In this document: piece after piece, positions 30,401 through 43,700 of the stretch
How positions within the stretch are numbered: position 1 is the first letter of the stretch
Layout: each line of letters begins with the position of its first letter
DNA from: Auriscalpium vulgare
Taxonomy: Eukaryota > Basidiomycota > Agaricomycetes > Russulales > Auriscalpiaceae
Assembly: GCA_019915015.1 (NCBI GenBank)
Contig: JAHBBC010000022.1
Coordinates: 186,001 to 250,000, forward strand
Direction of reading: 5' to 3'
DNA length: 64,000 nt
Notes under the pieces: generated by a model
Told to the model about the DNA's origin: nothing
Database searches by the model: none
Seen by the model: only the letters and a program-made list of their open reading frames with translations
Translations under genes and position numbers: made by a program

Positions 30401-32589
30401 TCATACAAAACCTCTCCATCTCTGCGTGCTGGATGCCTGCGATGATGGGCCATGGGTTGGACCCCGTGAATGATCATGCTGTCCAGCAGTGCGCCGCACA
30501 TCGTCATTCATATTCCTCTCTCTGACACCGCTTTCTCCAGGCCTGGACGCTAGTACGGATCAGCTAGTCCAAGCTTTTCCATCGTCAACGGACCCTCCGC
30601 GGCGACTCCCTCAGTCAAGGACTGGCCGCCCGGCCTCGGTGCGCACACACAATCGCCCCGTCGTTTTGCTGCCCCCGATGTGCGTCAGAGCTTTGCTGCC
30701 TGCAAAGCAACATGACAGCTAACCGAAGGGCCGCGCGACCGTGTCGTCGCGTCGCGTCGCTGCTCCAGGTAGTCCGCTTTCTGCGCCAGCGCTCCCCAAC
30801 GCACATGCGCCTCGCCTCGTTTACCTTCCTGTGCATTCATCATTCATCCCCGATTGTCCCGCGAGGCCCAAGCAGTAGATCTCTGTGCGCAAGTTGGCGC
30901 GCCGTGTCGTTCATTGACAATCGGAGGCTTGGCCCACGCACCATCAAATTACCCACCGCCGCGACGGAGCAGGGGCGCGAACGCCGACTCAACGAGTACG
31001 ATCCGCTCCAGTCAGTGTCCTACCGGACGCCAATTTGACGACCTCACCCGAGCAGGAGCCTAGCTCTGTACGTCGCCACCTACCGCTCCAGCCGTCCTCA
31101 ACAAGACGGCCGTGTCCGGCTCGCTGGAAGCGGGGTTCAACGCGCGGTAGACTTTATAGCCCTCCTGCGATGTTCTCACCATTGCGGGCTGCCAAAACGC
31201 CGCAGCGGCAACGAACGCATCCGCCTGCGGGATGCTTGGTTGATCTACATCTCTTTCCGTCGTCGCTCATGCCGTGACGCGCACCGCTCGATTGCAGCTA
31301 GCTGCTCCTTGCTCTGGCCCGAATTGGCGACTGCAATCGATCGCAGAAGCTCAGCCGACTTCTACCACGACAGATCGGACAGTGAGTCGTATGCCCCAAG
31401 GGCCTCTTCATCCTTGACATGACGCTAAATCCTGGTCCAGATCTGCCTGCGATCTGTGACCCCGGTATTGCGGAGCGAGCGCCAGTATAAAGGTGAGGAC
31501 GGCCGGTAGATATTTTGCATGCAGCATATACTGACGCCCGGGGTGGGTGCAGAAGACGAACTAAAAGGACCACGGAATCTTCGAGCTCACGATCGCTGTG
31601 CAAGACGATGCGCCGCGCCGCCCGCGTCCCGAGTCAGAGTGCGCATTTTTCTTCCGGTTGACGCTAGCCACGCAAGGCGCAAGGCTAGTTAAGGGAATAC
31701 ATCATCACGCGTGTTTCCTGACATCGGTAATCTATGGGACAATCACAATGGCTCGAGCCGAGTCCACCGACGTCTTCCGAGTACGCCCACGAAGCAAGAT
31801 GAACGAAAGAAAGATGCAGAAGCACTAGTAGCTCCCATCTATCGTGATATGTCGACAGAATGGACGGTAGCGATGTCAGCAGTGTGTGCTAGGATGGGCG
31901 ACACAGGGCTCACAAGGCGCGGTCGACGCGGAGGGTGGCCGAGAGGGTCGCCCATGGCAGGTGGTGCGGATGGTGCGGGATTAGCTTGCGAGACGGGGAA
32001 CGCACAGCGCCTGCGAGGAGTATGACGCAATGGTCGACCGGCTGCTGCATTGCAGCAGCGCGAGCGTGCACGAGACCGTGACAGTGCCCCACGAGGTCCA
32101 CGGTGCTTCTGAGACGCGCACCGGAGGCGTGCGGGTCCTCGCGAGCACCGCTTCGTCGGGACCTTTCCCTTGTCTAGATAACCTGGCAGTCCGTCAGCTG
32201 CAGATGCAGAGGCTGCGACGTGCACGCGCACGAGACAGCGACACTACTTACCCCGTGTAAGCGCGCGCAGACGGTCAACACATGAAATGTGTGCGAGAGG
32301 TAGTCGTCGAGGGGTCCGCAGAAGGAATCGGATGGCGGGCCGTAGGCCAGAGATTGAGATTTGCGATCGCTGCAAAAGAAGCTCGTGTGGAGGGCATGTT
32401 GCGGTGCTTCTGGGCCTGAAACGTGAGATCGAGAGCTGCCACGCACCACGCCCAGAGTGACGCTATTGGAAACGCGTTCGATGCGCGCGCAGAGGTCGAC
32501 AGACGAGGCTTCGCCAGGGGCCGGTCTGCGCCCATCGGCGGGAGGAGTCTGCGCAGACGGATGGCGGAGCTGCAGGCTCAGATTCACAA
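30401..32589. other. Gene-poor spacer between the two long repeats
   Basis: Several open frames of 60-150 codons exist on both strands, but none shows a domain, signal peptide or convincing introns. I see no supportable gene. Confidence 0.4.
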
Positions 32590-34290
32590 TCGCCGCGGAG
32601 AGACCGGCGTCGCGCACAGTAAGCACTTACCCTATTGCACGCCCCGCAGATCACACGCATGCGGCATCACGACGTACGGATTCAACACGTCCCCGCGAGT
32701 ATCGGTACAGCAGCGTGCACGACGAGAAACAGACACTGAGAGAGGTCCTGCTCCCGCCGCCATCCTGCCATCCTCGAGTCCGCGCTCTTTCGCCAAGGTC
32801 CACACTCCACCCCTGCCCGGCACCCACGCGACCACAAACACGCCGATGGTACGAATGTTCTTGCTTGTGCTGGTGGACGGCCGATGGCGTGCGATGGGCG
32901 TCGGCGAGGGGCGAGGGACGAGGCGAAGGGCAGCTAGGAACCGGGCGCATGGAGGATAGACCTAGCGGCGGGCAACGCCGTGTCGTGAGGTTTGTGTGCT
33001 TTTGTAAACCGGCCACCGTTGATGGGCGGGCGACGGGGCAAACGGCGGTGCTCGAGCTGGAGTAAGTGGAAGGCTGCGTGTCGGGATCCTGCGGTGAGAG
33101 TAGCATCAGCCCCTGGCGCAGAAAACTGTCAGTGTCCGTAACTGCAACCACGCCAAGGCGCCCCACGCACCCAATCAACGAACGATGTCCGAGCCTTGTT
33201 CCAGCTGCTGCTGCGGGCAGGCGAGGACTCACGACGCCTCCATCCTTGCCGCGTACATCTCCGCGCGCCGGCGCAGCCCGTCCTCGCGCAAACGCACATC
33301 GTCCTCACTGCCGAGGCTCCCTCTCGCGGGTAACGTGCCGTGGTCGTCCACGTCAACTCCGTGCTGTTGTTGGGGGGCGCTGAGGGTATTGGCGTTGGTG
33401 GGAGGAAGATGTGAGGAAGGTCGGCGAGGATGCGTTCTTGCAGTCCCCTTCCCTTACACTCCCGCCCAGATAACGCGTGTGGTCCGCCCTCGCTACGCCA
33501 TGGGGACGCCATATGTCACCTGCGCGTGCTGCGTGACCGCGAGATGCTGGGCGAAGGCGTGTTGAAGCGAATGGAAGATGGAAAATCGTAAAATGAGCAG
33601 GATGGGAGCGAGAGCAATCCATGCGTCCTGCACAACGAAGTCAGAGAGTCACCGGGTGAGAGACGCACGAGCTCAGGCAGACGTGAGGATGGCCGATGGC
33701 GACTGTCGCTGGTGCGTGCGGTCAGACGACTCGGAACTGGCAAGCTGGCTAGCGCCTGGTCGACCGCCTCGGAGATGGATGGTCAGTTTCTTTCGGCTCG
33801 TAGTTTCTGGGCGTCGTGGAAGTCTTCGTCTTCAAGGAGAGGATTGAGTAATGCTATCTTGAAAAGGGAAGCGGGGGAGCGGGCTGATGCGGGTGACGTG
33901 GCCGTGGCCGTCAAAGTTGCCGTCGCGCATTTGGGCCTCGGCATTGTACAAGCTACTAGCGAAAACCAGCAGCTCTTAGTCTAGAATCAGCACGCGATGA
34001 GTAGGGAGACGCACCGACGACAGCTTAGTGCGAACGGGCGATGCGCCGCTGCGAGCGACGGAGTCGGATTCATCCATGAGCATGTTTGATGAGCTTGCGT
34101 GTGTTGTTACTGAGAGTTATGTTCGGTTATTTCTGAGAGGTAGAAGACGGAGTTTGGGTGAGGGCAGGAGCGGGAGATGGAGAGGGAGACGAAGAGGGCA
34201 GGGCGAAAGTGCGGTCACCGTGGGAATTACCGCCGGGCACCTCGGCGTACTAACAGACCGAGCGCGCGAACTGCAGTTCCCTGTTGCGCT
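32590..34290. repeat. Diverged long repeat, copy 2
   Basis: Second copy of the 29005-30400 repeat, about 3.6 kb away and slightly longer. The same blocks occur in the same order. The minus-strand motif VCPVARPS near 33020-33050 again resembles the core of the BTB proteins found later in the window. Origin unknown; possibly decayed transposon or gene-family remnant. Confidence 0.6.
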
Positions 34291-35394
34291 GTTGCCCTTA
34301 GATCTCATCCTATCCGATCTCATCCAATGACAGGAGAGTGGAACACACTTACCGCGTCAAAAAGGTAGGAAACATACGCGCGGGACCGGCGCCGGTGTCT
34401 TCGTACGCCGTCTGCAACGCCGCGCAGAGCGAGCATAAATTGTGCAGGTCTCTCAAAAGCGGTGCGAGAGTCGGCGCAGCCACTCTGAAAAGGGAGAAGG
34501 CGGCAAATGTAGGTCGGCGGGGCGCGATGGACGGAGAGACGGTGCGGGAGATGGGTTGCCAGAGTTGAAGGTCGAGCGCGTCAAACAACAGACTCGTCCC
34601 AACCCTCCGTGACTCCAGCTCTGCATCGGGTGCGTGAGCTGGCTCTTCTTTTGCCTCCGCTTTCTGACACCCGCACCCATGCAACGCGGCCCAGCCATGG
34701 TGTCCAGAGGGTCTGCGAATACGGTGCAGCTCGAGGTGCGATGGGAGGGTTGAGAACATGGTAACCTACGTCCGTTGTCCTCGATCTTCTCTCTGCTGAC
34801 CCGCCCGCACTTGACAGCCACACTCGCTAAAATCGATTTCTAAGACATTCTGAACTCGCCGCTGAACGATTAGACCGACACCGTGAAACGGGGCGTTATC
34901 GAGCCGTACTCGGAGTCTGAAGTGGTCGTGGTAACGGTGTATCCGCAAAGGAAGGGTCGAGACAAAGTCACCATGCGCTGTAAGCCTCTCGAAACATCTA
35001 TCATCGCCCTGACATCTATTCCCGACGCCTCCACTACATCACAGCCCCCCACGTCCAAGTCCACAGATATGATCAATTCGCCACTGGCCATAGTATGGCC
35101 GCGGGGTAATGTGTTGCGGCGCGCGAAGACGGCGGAGCGTGGGCATGCAACGGAGTGGATGGCGGGCGCGGACCTGGAGGACGTGTGTGCGTGGGCAGTT
35201 CTCTTCCCGAACAAGGTGTGTAGTAATTTCTCAAGTTTTGCGCTCTTAACATACATTGCGCGAATGACAGTCTGTCTCGCAAACTGGCACGCATACCGCC
35301 GCGCCTTGCATCGTCAGGCGGTTGGTCACTTGTCATCTCATCAGGACCAATCCTGAGCGAGTCAAATCTTGTCTGACCTCCTTGTCGCTCAGTG
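34291..35394. other. Unassigned region
   Basis: Contains frames with protein-like composition on the minus strand (about 34360-34590, DALDLQLWQPIS; about 34880-35110, GELIISVDLDVGG), but no complete gene model or family could be supported. Confidence 0.3.
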
Positions 35395-35545
35395 TTGCAT
35401 ACCCAATGGATGGCGTAGCTTTGCGTGTTGGCGACCAGGCGCTGGTTAGATTTCCAGGCTGCGGGCGCGCGACGGGGCAGCACCACGGCAGGAGCAAGAC
35501 GAGTGTGGCGCCGTCTTCGGCCACTTGCAAAACGGGCGGATAATA
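35395..35545 (-). pseudogene. BTB/POZ gene relic
   Basis: The minus strand reads PPVLQVAEDGATLVLLLPWCCPVARPQ, which aligns with LPVFRVAEDAATLDVLLRWCYPVARPP of the BTB gene at 49.3-50.3 kb, also at nucleotide level (GTGGCCGAAGACG; GCTCCTGC; GTGCTRCCC). Past PVARP the match shifts frame. Only this internal piece is left, with no start or flanking BTB sequence, so it is a fragment. Confidence 0.6.
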
Positions 35546-35788
35546 TATCATAGTAGTATTTGTGTAGCAAACTCGCGAAGCTCGAACGATAAAGCACTGT
35601 GTACGTCGTAAATACTGTCTGCCCTGTGAAAACAACAGCAACCGAAAGGTCGGGTAGGCGACGTGCCGGAATCTATGCAAGTAGTTGGACACTGTATTGT
35701 GGCAAAGCGATGGTTTGTATGTAGTTCAATTGATCTGCAAGAAATGTCATAACTTTCTCGGACAGAACAAAACATGCAAACACGTACC

Positions 35789-37910
35789 TCAATGTCCAGA
35801 TTCTTCGTCAAATTCCGCATCCCAGATGCGAACAGTCTCGTCTAACGAGCCCGAGACGATGCGCCTGCCATCGGGAGAGAATGCGACAGAAGAAACATGA
35901 TTTGTGTGCCCCTCCCACGGCGTTCCCACCGGCTGCCCCGTCTCTGCGTCCCAGATGCGGATGGTCTTGTCTTCCGAGCCCGAGACTACGTGCCTGCCAT
36001 CGGGGGAGAACGCGACAGAGGAGACATAGCCTGCGCGCCCCTCCCACGGCGTTCCCACCGGCTGCCCCGTCTCTACGTCCCAGATGCGGATGGTATTGTC
36101 TACCGAGCCAGAGACGACGCGCTTGCCATCGGGGGAGAATGCGACAGACCAGACCCAGCCTATGTGCCCCTCCAACGGCGTTCCCACCGGCTGCCCCGTC
36201 TCTGCGTCCCAGATGCGGATGGTCTTGTCGGCCGCGCCCGAGACTACGCGCCTGCCATCGGGGGAGAACGCGACAGACCAGACCCAGCCTATGTGCCCCT
36301 CCAACGGCGGTCCCACCGGCTGCCCCGTCTCTGCGTCCCAGATGCGGATGGTACTGTCGCACGAGCCAGAGACGACGCGCCTGCCATCGGGTGAGAATGC
36401 GACAGACCGGACCCAATCAGTGTGCCCCTTCAACGGCGTTCCCATCGGCTGCTCTGTCTCTGTGTCCCAGATGTGGACGGTCACGGTATTGCCGTGTGTC
36501 GAGACGACGCGCCTGCCATTGGAGGAGAATGCGACAGAGAAGACAATGCCTGCGTGCGCCTTCCACGGCGTTCCCACCGGCTGCCCCGTCTCTGCGTCCC
36601 AGATGCGAACAGTTTGGTCCTTCGAGCCCGAGACAATGCGCTTGCCATCGGGGGAGAACGCCACCGAGTTGACCACGCCCTGGTGTCCGCGACACAGCCT
36701 GAGTTCTGCAAGCCGGATTGATTAGAAAAATAACGAGCAGACGGGGAATCGCTGAAACTCACGGCGGAACATTTGTATAAAGTCCTTGTAGATGGCGGCA
36801 GTATCGGCAGTTGTCCTTAGCACAGAAACGAGCTCCCGAGGCCGTGTCAGTGGTTCTGAGTACTCTGTGGCTGCATTCGGTCCCGGGAATGACGGTGGTA
36901 CGTAGTACGTGTTCATCCTCATGTTGTACGAGTGTTGCGTATTGACAGAGTTTGCAATGGAGAGCGAGCGAGACTTGAATCTGTCAGAGCTTGGGATCGA
37001 CATGTGATCGTCCACAGACATGGCGCTGGGGACAAAACTCGAGTCAGCCATTCTTGCATTCCTTTCCATAACGAAGCACTCACCTGGAAGGTCGATCTGG
37101 GCCTTCAAAAGGCGACATGGAGTGGAACACCGTCTGCGCGGGCGATGGGGGCGGAGGCGATGCAGACTGATTCATTGCCCGCCATCCGCCGACCGACACC
37201 GTGCTGCTTCCATCTTCATGGTTGTCGTGCTCTGAGTCCTCTTCTTCCTTGATCGGCTCGTATCTCTGCTGTTTCTTTGCTGCCTGAGACTCTTCTGTGA
37301 ACCCAAGAAACGGGAGAAGGGGAAGCTCGTGTCTAGAAGGTCCGTCTGTGGGCCCGGGGCTGACCTGGTCGTCTAAGAGTGGCTTCATGATTGCGAGGTC
37401 CGGAAATGCGCATGACCTTGGTGGCTTCCCATGATCCTCTCCGTTCAACGTCGATGTGATTGCTATTAGATACTTATGTATCTCCCCTTGATGCTAGGAG
37501 ATAATGGGAGGGTTAGCACACCGTCTTTACGCATCTGTGGTTGCTCACCTGAGAGAGGTAGCGCCATTGGTCGCTATACTGAATCCCCAACTTGCGCGTC
37601 AAGTCGCGTAGAATCATTGCTGACTTTGCATACTCTACGAACGCTAGATCAAGTCTATCTGTGTCCATGAAGAAGCTTCCTCCCCTTCGGAACGTATCTG
37701 CGCGAAACAGCCACTGTTCTAGGTCAGTATCTGGCAGTGCGGATAGTGCTGTCTTCGCTAGAAGAGTAAGCCTGTCGATGTGCGCCTGTAACGTTCATTA
37801 GCTCTTGTTCCTGCTCGTGTCGACTATTATCTTACATTACTGTGCAGCCTCGGATCAATCTCATAAGAGAGTGGCATGTGGAATGCGCGCGGGTTGGCGT
37901 TGTGTATCAT
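35789..37910 (-). CDS. WD40-repeat protein with USP8-dimerisation-like N-terminus, 5 exons
   Basis: Exons 37910-37836, 37785-37549, 37493-37084, 37025-36763 and 36705-35789, joined by GT-AG introns of 50-58 bp; frame continuity gives about 633 residues. Residues 26-110 are helical, with QWLFRADTFRRGG and LDLAFVEYAKSAMILRD, matching the look of the USP8/AMSH N-terminal dimerisation (MIT-like) region. An acidic, Pro/Ser-rich linker follows. The last exon encodes seven WD40 repeats of 43 residues, each close to V.SVAFSPDGRRVVSGS then D.TIRIWDAETGQPVGTP. Repeats 3-7 are almost identical in protein and DNA; repeat 2 is most diverged. Seven blades suit a complete beta-propeller binding protein. There is no NACHT or kinase domain. 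Function unknown; the N-terminal assignment is tentative. Confidence 0.75.
35840..36700 (-). repeat. Seven 129-bp WD40-coding tandem units
   Basis: DNA of the last exon is a tandem array of 129-bp units. The blocks CCCACCGGCTGCCCCGTCTC, TCCCAGATGCG and GCCATCGGG-GAGAA (plus strand) recur at that spacing. High inter-unit identity makes unit gain, loss or exchange by recombination likely, as known for fungal WD40 incompatibility genes. Confidence 0.85.
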
Positions 37911-39583
37911 TGTAGGGGAAGTGTGCAGGCCAGCAGTGGCGAGTAGATGATGGTAAGGAGAAAAAGAACAAAGGGCACGGTGTACGATGCTGGAGGCCAA
38001 GGGCTGTGCCCCAACAGACAGGCAGATCGACGACGATAAAGGGCGATGCGCGTTACGTGAAAAAGCATGGCGGCGGCTATGATGATGCTGTACACCTGTC
38101 CGGCTTCTACCTCCAGACCAGGACCTGCTGACGAACATCAGAGAAGCCGACGCCTAGCGGAAGCTACCGCCCACCAAATCCCAGCCCAGCGATACAGTCC
38201 ATTCGTTTGCGCTACACTACACTCTTGGTTTCTCCTGACGTAGATGTCATGGGGAGCTGCTTGCGGTCAAGTACAAGAACACTAAGAGAGCGCCAACCAG
38301 GAAGATGTCGAGATGCTGTGCGTGGGATACGCATATTCGGACACGCGGAGGACCCACGGGCGGGCGGTGACAGATGGGCGCCCGATAGTATGCGGTGTGC
38401 AGCGGACGAGGTATGGCGCCATGCGTGCACGGCAAGTCGATTGTGAACTGGCGTCAAGCTGGCTGTACAGCTGGTGCAAGTGTGCGAGAGTGGATGAAGA
38501 AATTGACGGCAACGAGAGGCTCACGTATCGTATGCAAGAAAAATAATGGAGGCGCGATGCAAGGAGTTTGGTGATCGCTGGAGAAGGGGGAAACAATCAG
38601 TCAGCAAACAAGCTGGGCGGGAGGCATCATATGGTGAGCGTACCTCTTTGATTCCGATACACGGCAGTGTATCGTAAATCCAAGTCGCCAGATACACCCT
38701 CGTTGACCGCTAGAAATGCGCCTGCAAGAGCATATTCAATACCATTATGTCACGGTGGTCTTTCACAAAGATATTGCATGTAAAGCGTGTTGCAGGCGGT
38801 CCCAGAAGGCTGTGCGCGATTCGAGGCGCAATTGAAGCGCAGCACCGCAGAGCGAGACGTCGATATTTGTGTTTTCGCTCGGAGCGGGTGCACTAACATA
38901 AGGAAACATAAAAATACTTCCGGACAGCATACAGAGAGCTCGGGTTTGTAGACAGACGTTGTAGACTTGTAGTCGCTCTCGAGGTGTTGCCAAGGTGACG
39001 CCGCTGCCAGCGACTGCACGGATGGGGCGATGAGGTAAGATATTGGGACTCGACCGGGGCAGAGCTTGTGCTGGTGGGCACGGCGCGAAAGATGGCGATG
39101 GTCTGTTTCTACAAATGGTTCCTGGGGATTCATTTTGCGTCAGTCGTCCATACGCTCGAAGATACGTGAGCGACTGACCTTTAGGTTCAAGTTCGGCTTC
39201 AGCGAGTGCAGCTGCTATGCATGACGGTCGTTGCCAGCGTACGCCAGAAGCCAGTGGCTCTCGTGAAAGATTCATATAGACAGACGACTCGTCGATTGCG
39301 CTTGAATGGTCGACCGTCCGGCGCATTGTGGCGCCCACGGGTTCGGGCGCGCGCTCTCTCGGCCACGCCTCAGCTTCCCTCGTCTATCCCGCAGCCGCGA
39401 GCTCCTGCCACAGGCTCATGGGCACCCTGGCACACCTCGCACGATATCGTGTTGTCCAGAGATTGACCAAAGTGTCTGCTGTGTTCTCTGCTTTTCAGCC
39501 TGCCGCTACGTCGTGCTGAAAATTTTGCACCTGTCGCTTCGACTCCGTCAAACCGCAATATCGCATTCCCAAACCATTTATCG
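37911..39583. other. Region with a possible unrecognised minus-strand gene
   Basis: Minus-strand segments bounded by good splice signals are present. One, at about 38735-38640, reads AFLAVNEGVSGDLDLRYTAV. Another, from about 38582, reads TKLLASRLHYFSCIRY. A third ends near 38247 with the hydrophobic IFLVGALLVFLYL. Another hydrophobic run (YSIIIAAAMLFHVTR; PFVLFLLTIIYS) lies just upstream of the WD40 gene. They may be exons of a membrane protein, but I could not assemble a convincing model or name a family. Confidence 0.25.
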
Positions 39584-39618
39584 ATGGCGCCTGTACAGCC
39601 AGACGGGACGGTCAGGTA

Positions 39619-40102
39619 TGTTGGAATTTGGTGATGACGCTAGTCTCATGACAAATACTATGGAATGATCTAGAACGATCTGGACTTGTTTGATCATGGA
39701 ACATTGTAGAATAGTCTAGAATAGCTACTGTACAGGATTGCTATACGCTTACTCAGGTCTTAACTCCTATCTCCTAGGATGACTGATGTACTTACTGATG
39801 CTGTGCAAGCTGACTGATTCTTACACATTATGTCTTACACATATGCTTTATGCTTACTACACAATTTCTGATTGGTTGATATGCAGAGCCCCAAGTAGTA
39901 TAAAAGGGCTCCTTTCTTCGCTCAGATACCTCAGTCTTTTCACATCACAGACTGAGGTGAGCATTCCTATGCATACTTAGGAGTCTTCTCTTTACTAACT
40001 CACTTGTAGTATAGACTAACGTCTCTCTAAGGTACTGCAATATAGTCTTTTCACATCACAAACTGAGTATAGACTAACGTCTCTCTAAGTTTTGTTTCAT
40101 CA
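39619..40102 (+). repeat. Copia 5' LTR
   Basis: 484 bp. TATAAAA at 39899-39905 is a promoter candidate. Two internal direct repeats: AGTATAGACTAACGTCTCTC at about 40008 and 40067, and CTTTTCACATCACA at about 39935 and 40047. Confidence 0.95.
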
Positions 40103-40796
40103 GGTTATGGGCCCTGCCTGAACACCTGCTACAAGAAGTTACTTTGCTTTTTATCAAGGCGAGTCTACCATCATCTTCCCACTCGCGCCCTATCTTGGAG
40201 CTCTTCATTGAGCTGCCATTGTGCTCTCGCCCCTTTGGGGTTACGCGAGCGCTGATGACGGAGGCATGGCGATGCCAGAAGTCAGCGTGAGCCCTTCTGC
40301 CCTGTCCCTCTGTGCGCATACTGTACAATTACCTACCCTGGTGTAGACCACAACTGTGTCGAACCAGAAGAGTCCACTACGGGCTTAGGGGAACCTGGGG
40401 AAGCCTGGGGGAACCATAGGTCCACTGAACTGTTGGCTGTCTGTCCCTTAAGTGGGAAGCAGTTTTGGTGTCCCAATCCTGAGGGCGGTAGTCAATCCAC
40501 CCAGGAGCACCTGTTACAACTGCAGTGCGCTACTATAAGTACTTAGATTTGTGGAGCCCAACCATCTAGGCTTTAATTAGGATCCGGAGGTGTACCTTGG
40601 TGCATTCTCGTTTCATCCTAACCACAAATTTGCATACAAGTACTGTAATTGTACTGTATATGCGCACATGGACATGGGCAGGACAGGACCTTAGGGTTCT
40701 GGCTTAGAGATACAGCACATAGGGTTGACGTCGTCTTGAACTTCTTAAAGAATCTGGGTCTGACTGCTCCTCAAACCCAGATCATTCGCTCTACAC

Positions 40797-43700
40797 ATGT
40801 CTGGAGAATTACTTCCCAAAGGATTTACCATCCTAGCTGGAAACAGCAACTATGCCCTTTGGCAAGATGATATGATGGCCTTTCTTAAAGTCAAGAAGCT
40901 CTGGAGGTACACCAGTGGCTCCAAGCCATCTCCCAAAGCTGCAGATCCAGACAATCCTACTGCAACTGAGGTGGAGGCGGAGGCAGTATGGGATGAAGAA
41001 GATGATGTGGCGCTTGGGTACATTAAAGCATCCCTGGCACCAGCCTTGAAGAACAAAGTGGGCAACGATGACCACTCTTCTGATGCCTGGAAATTTCTCA
41101 AAACATCCTATTCCAAACCCGGCACTCGCACCATCTTCACCCAATTTGACCTCTACCTTTCCACCCGTCTCATCGATACCAAACCTCTTGGACCTCAGAT
41201 CAATGACTTTGATCAGCAGTATGAGAATCTCAAGAAGAATGGCATAACTGTTACACCCATCCAACACGCGTACTTCCTCCTCAAGGCCCTCCCAGATTCC
41301 TACAAGGCATTTAGGGATCTTACCCTTGATTCCTTCAGTGACCTTAAAACTGCCACTCCTGCTGAGATCACTACTCGCATCCTTGGCAAAGAGGCTAGCA
41401 TAAAGGCAGACTCCACCATCGCTGCCACTGTTAATTCTGCGGCTGCCAAAGCCAAAGGAAAGCAGAAGGTGGAGAAGGGCAAGTGCAAGTACTGTCACAA
41501 GAAGGGTCACTGGGAGGCCAATTGTCGCAAGAAACAGGCTGATGAAGCTGGCGACAAGAAGAAGGGAGGGGACAGTAGTGGCGGCGGCGGAGGTAGTAGT
41601 AAACCCTCTGTAAATGCTCTAATTGTTGAGGCCTCGTCCTCCAATGAAGTCGCTGTTGCCTGGTACCTCTCGCCTGATAAGAATCGCTGGATGCTTGACA
41701 GTGGTTGCTCTCACCATATTACACACACACGTACAGACTTTGCCCAGTACACGCCCCTAGAAAAACCTGGACATATTGCCGTTGGTGATAGTACTGCCCA
41801 GGCTATGCACTTCTATGGGACGGGCACTGTCAATGCGTGGACAGATGTGGATGGGAAGCGTGTTGCGGTCACGCTTAAGAATGTGCTTTTTGCACCTAAA
41901 GCCGCTCATCGATACATATCGGTGACTACACTGTTGAACCAGAAGTTTGATGTGCTTCTACGTGGTTCTACAGGAGTGTGTACAATAGAACGCGCTGGCA
42001 TAACCTATGGTATTGGCCAAAAGCACGATCAGTTTTATTGGTTGGAGCTTACGCCTAAACCTGCGGTTCATGAGGCGACGGTTAAAGATGCGGTCTCGGT
42101 TGACATTGCTCATGGACGCTTTGCTCATATGTCACATGGCGCCCTGAAACGACTTACTTCTGAAGTTGTCAAAGGGATTGTCATAGACCATGCTACAGTG
42201 GCTACTAAACCCTGTCATGGATGTGAGCTTGGCAAGAGCACTCGCCAGACCTACCCTAGTTCAGATAAGCGTGCCGCCAGGGTTCTTGGCAAAATCCATT
42301 CGGATCTTGTCGGACCTATGCGTGTGCAGTCTATCCAAGGATTCACATATATTGCGACATTCCTCGACGACTTCAGTAACAAAGGAGTTGCTATGTTCCT
42401 CAAGCGAAAGTCAGATTTTCTCCTAGCATTTGAGACATTCCTGGCCAGAGCTGAGAAGGAAACTAGTGTCAAGCTAGTGATCTTTCACTCTGATCGAGGA
42501 GGGGAATATATAAATACTATCTTGGATAAACGCTTTAAAGAACTGGGCATCACGCATCATAAAACCATGCCTTACACGCCACAACAGAACGGACGTGCGG
42601 AGCGCTGGAATCGTACCATCATGGAGAAAGCCCTGTCTATGCTTCATCATGCAGGCTTGTCTCTTGGGTTCTGGCAATGCGCGGTTGAGACTGCTGTTCA
42701 TGTCTACAATCGCACTCCCACCCGTACGTTGAAATGGAAGACGCCAATGGAGGTATGGAGTGCTGGTCACATTCCTGACGTTGCGTACTTTCGCGTTTTC
42801 GGCTGCAAAGCCTACGTGCACATTCAGAAGGAACATCGTCATAAATTGGAACCTAATGCCAAAGAAATGACGTTTGTGGGCTACGAGGATGGTTCAAAAG
42901 GTTACCGTTTCTGGAATCCTGCCACCCGGTCCATTGTGTTGTCTGGCGAAGCAACATTTGATGAGACTTCCTTCATTTCAAGACCAACCCAGAAAGCGCC
43001 CCCAAGCGCTCCTGATCCTCCTACTCAACACCTAAGTCTCTCTGATTTAATCAATGATGAGGACTTCACTCCTGAACGGAGGCCTGTGCCCGCTCCTCCA
43101 GTTAACGCAGCTGGAGATGACTCGGATCCAGATGAGGATCCAGCACCCAAAGTAGAGAAAGACGATCCTAAGGTTAAAACACCACCTGCTACACCACCAC
43201 CATCACAACCACATACGCCTCCACCTCCTGCTCCACCTCGCACACCACCTCGTCGCGCAACCAATGCTAGAGTTGATAATGAAGCGCTTAGGCATAGAGT
43301 CCCACCGTTAGAAGAATCTCCACCTATCGCTGAAGCAGTGACACCACCAGCGCGTCCACGACGTGCAAATGCTGGTCAAAGAGCTGCAAGGCTCGGCGAT
43401 CAGTATGATGGCTTAACTGCACTTCAAGTTGAACAGCTGGATCTTCGACGGCGATTGCCTGATACACAAGGACTTGTGCGTCAGCTGGACTTTGAAGCTC
43501 CTAATCTCCACGCTCTGTTAGATCTCATGGTTGGTCACGATCCCAAAACCTACACAGAGGCTATGGCATCGCGAGATTTTTCCAAATGGTGGGAGGCGTG
43601 TCGGTATGAATTGGACCAGCTGAATAAGCTTGGTACTTGGGAACTGGTGGACAGACCAAAGAATAGAAAAGTCATTAAAAATCGTTGGGTGTTTAAGCTC

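Noticed and set aside
35881..36725. Plus-strand frames of up to 263 codons with Cys/Arg-rich repeats
   Set aside because: Antisense shadows of the WD40 repeats.
38750..39338. Minus-strand frame of 191 codons upstream of the WD40 gene
   Set aside because: No domain, no good start context, and overlapping frames of similar length on the same strand; no basis to choose.
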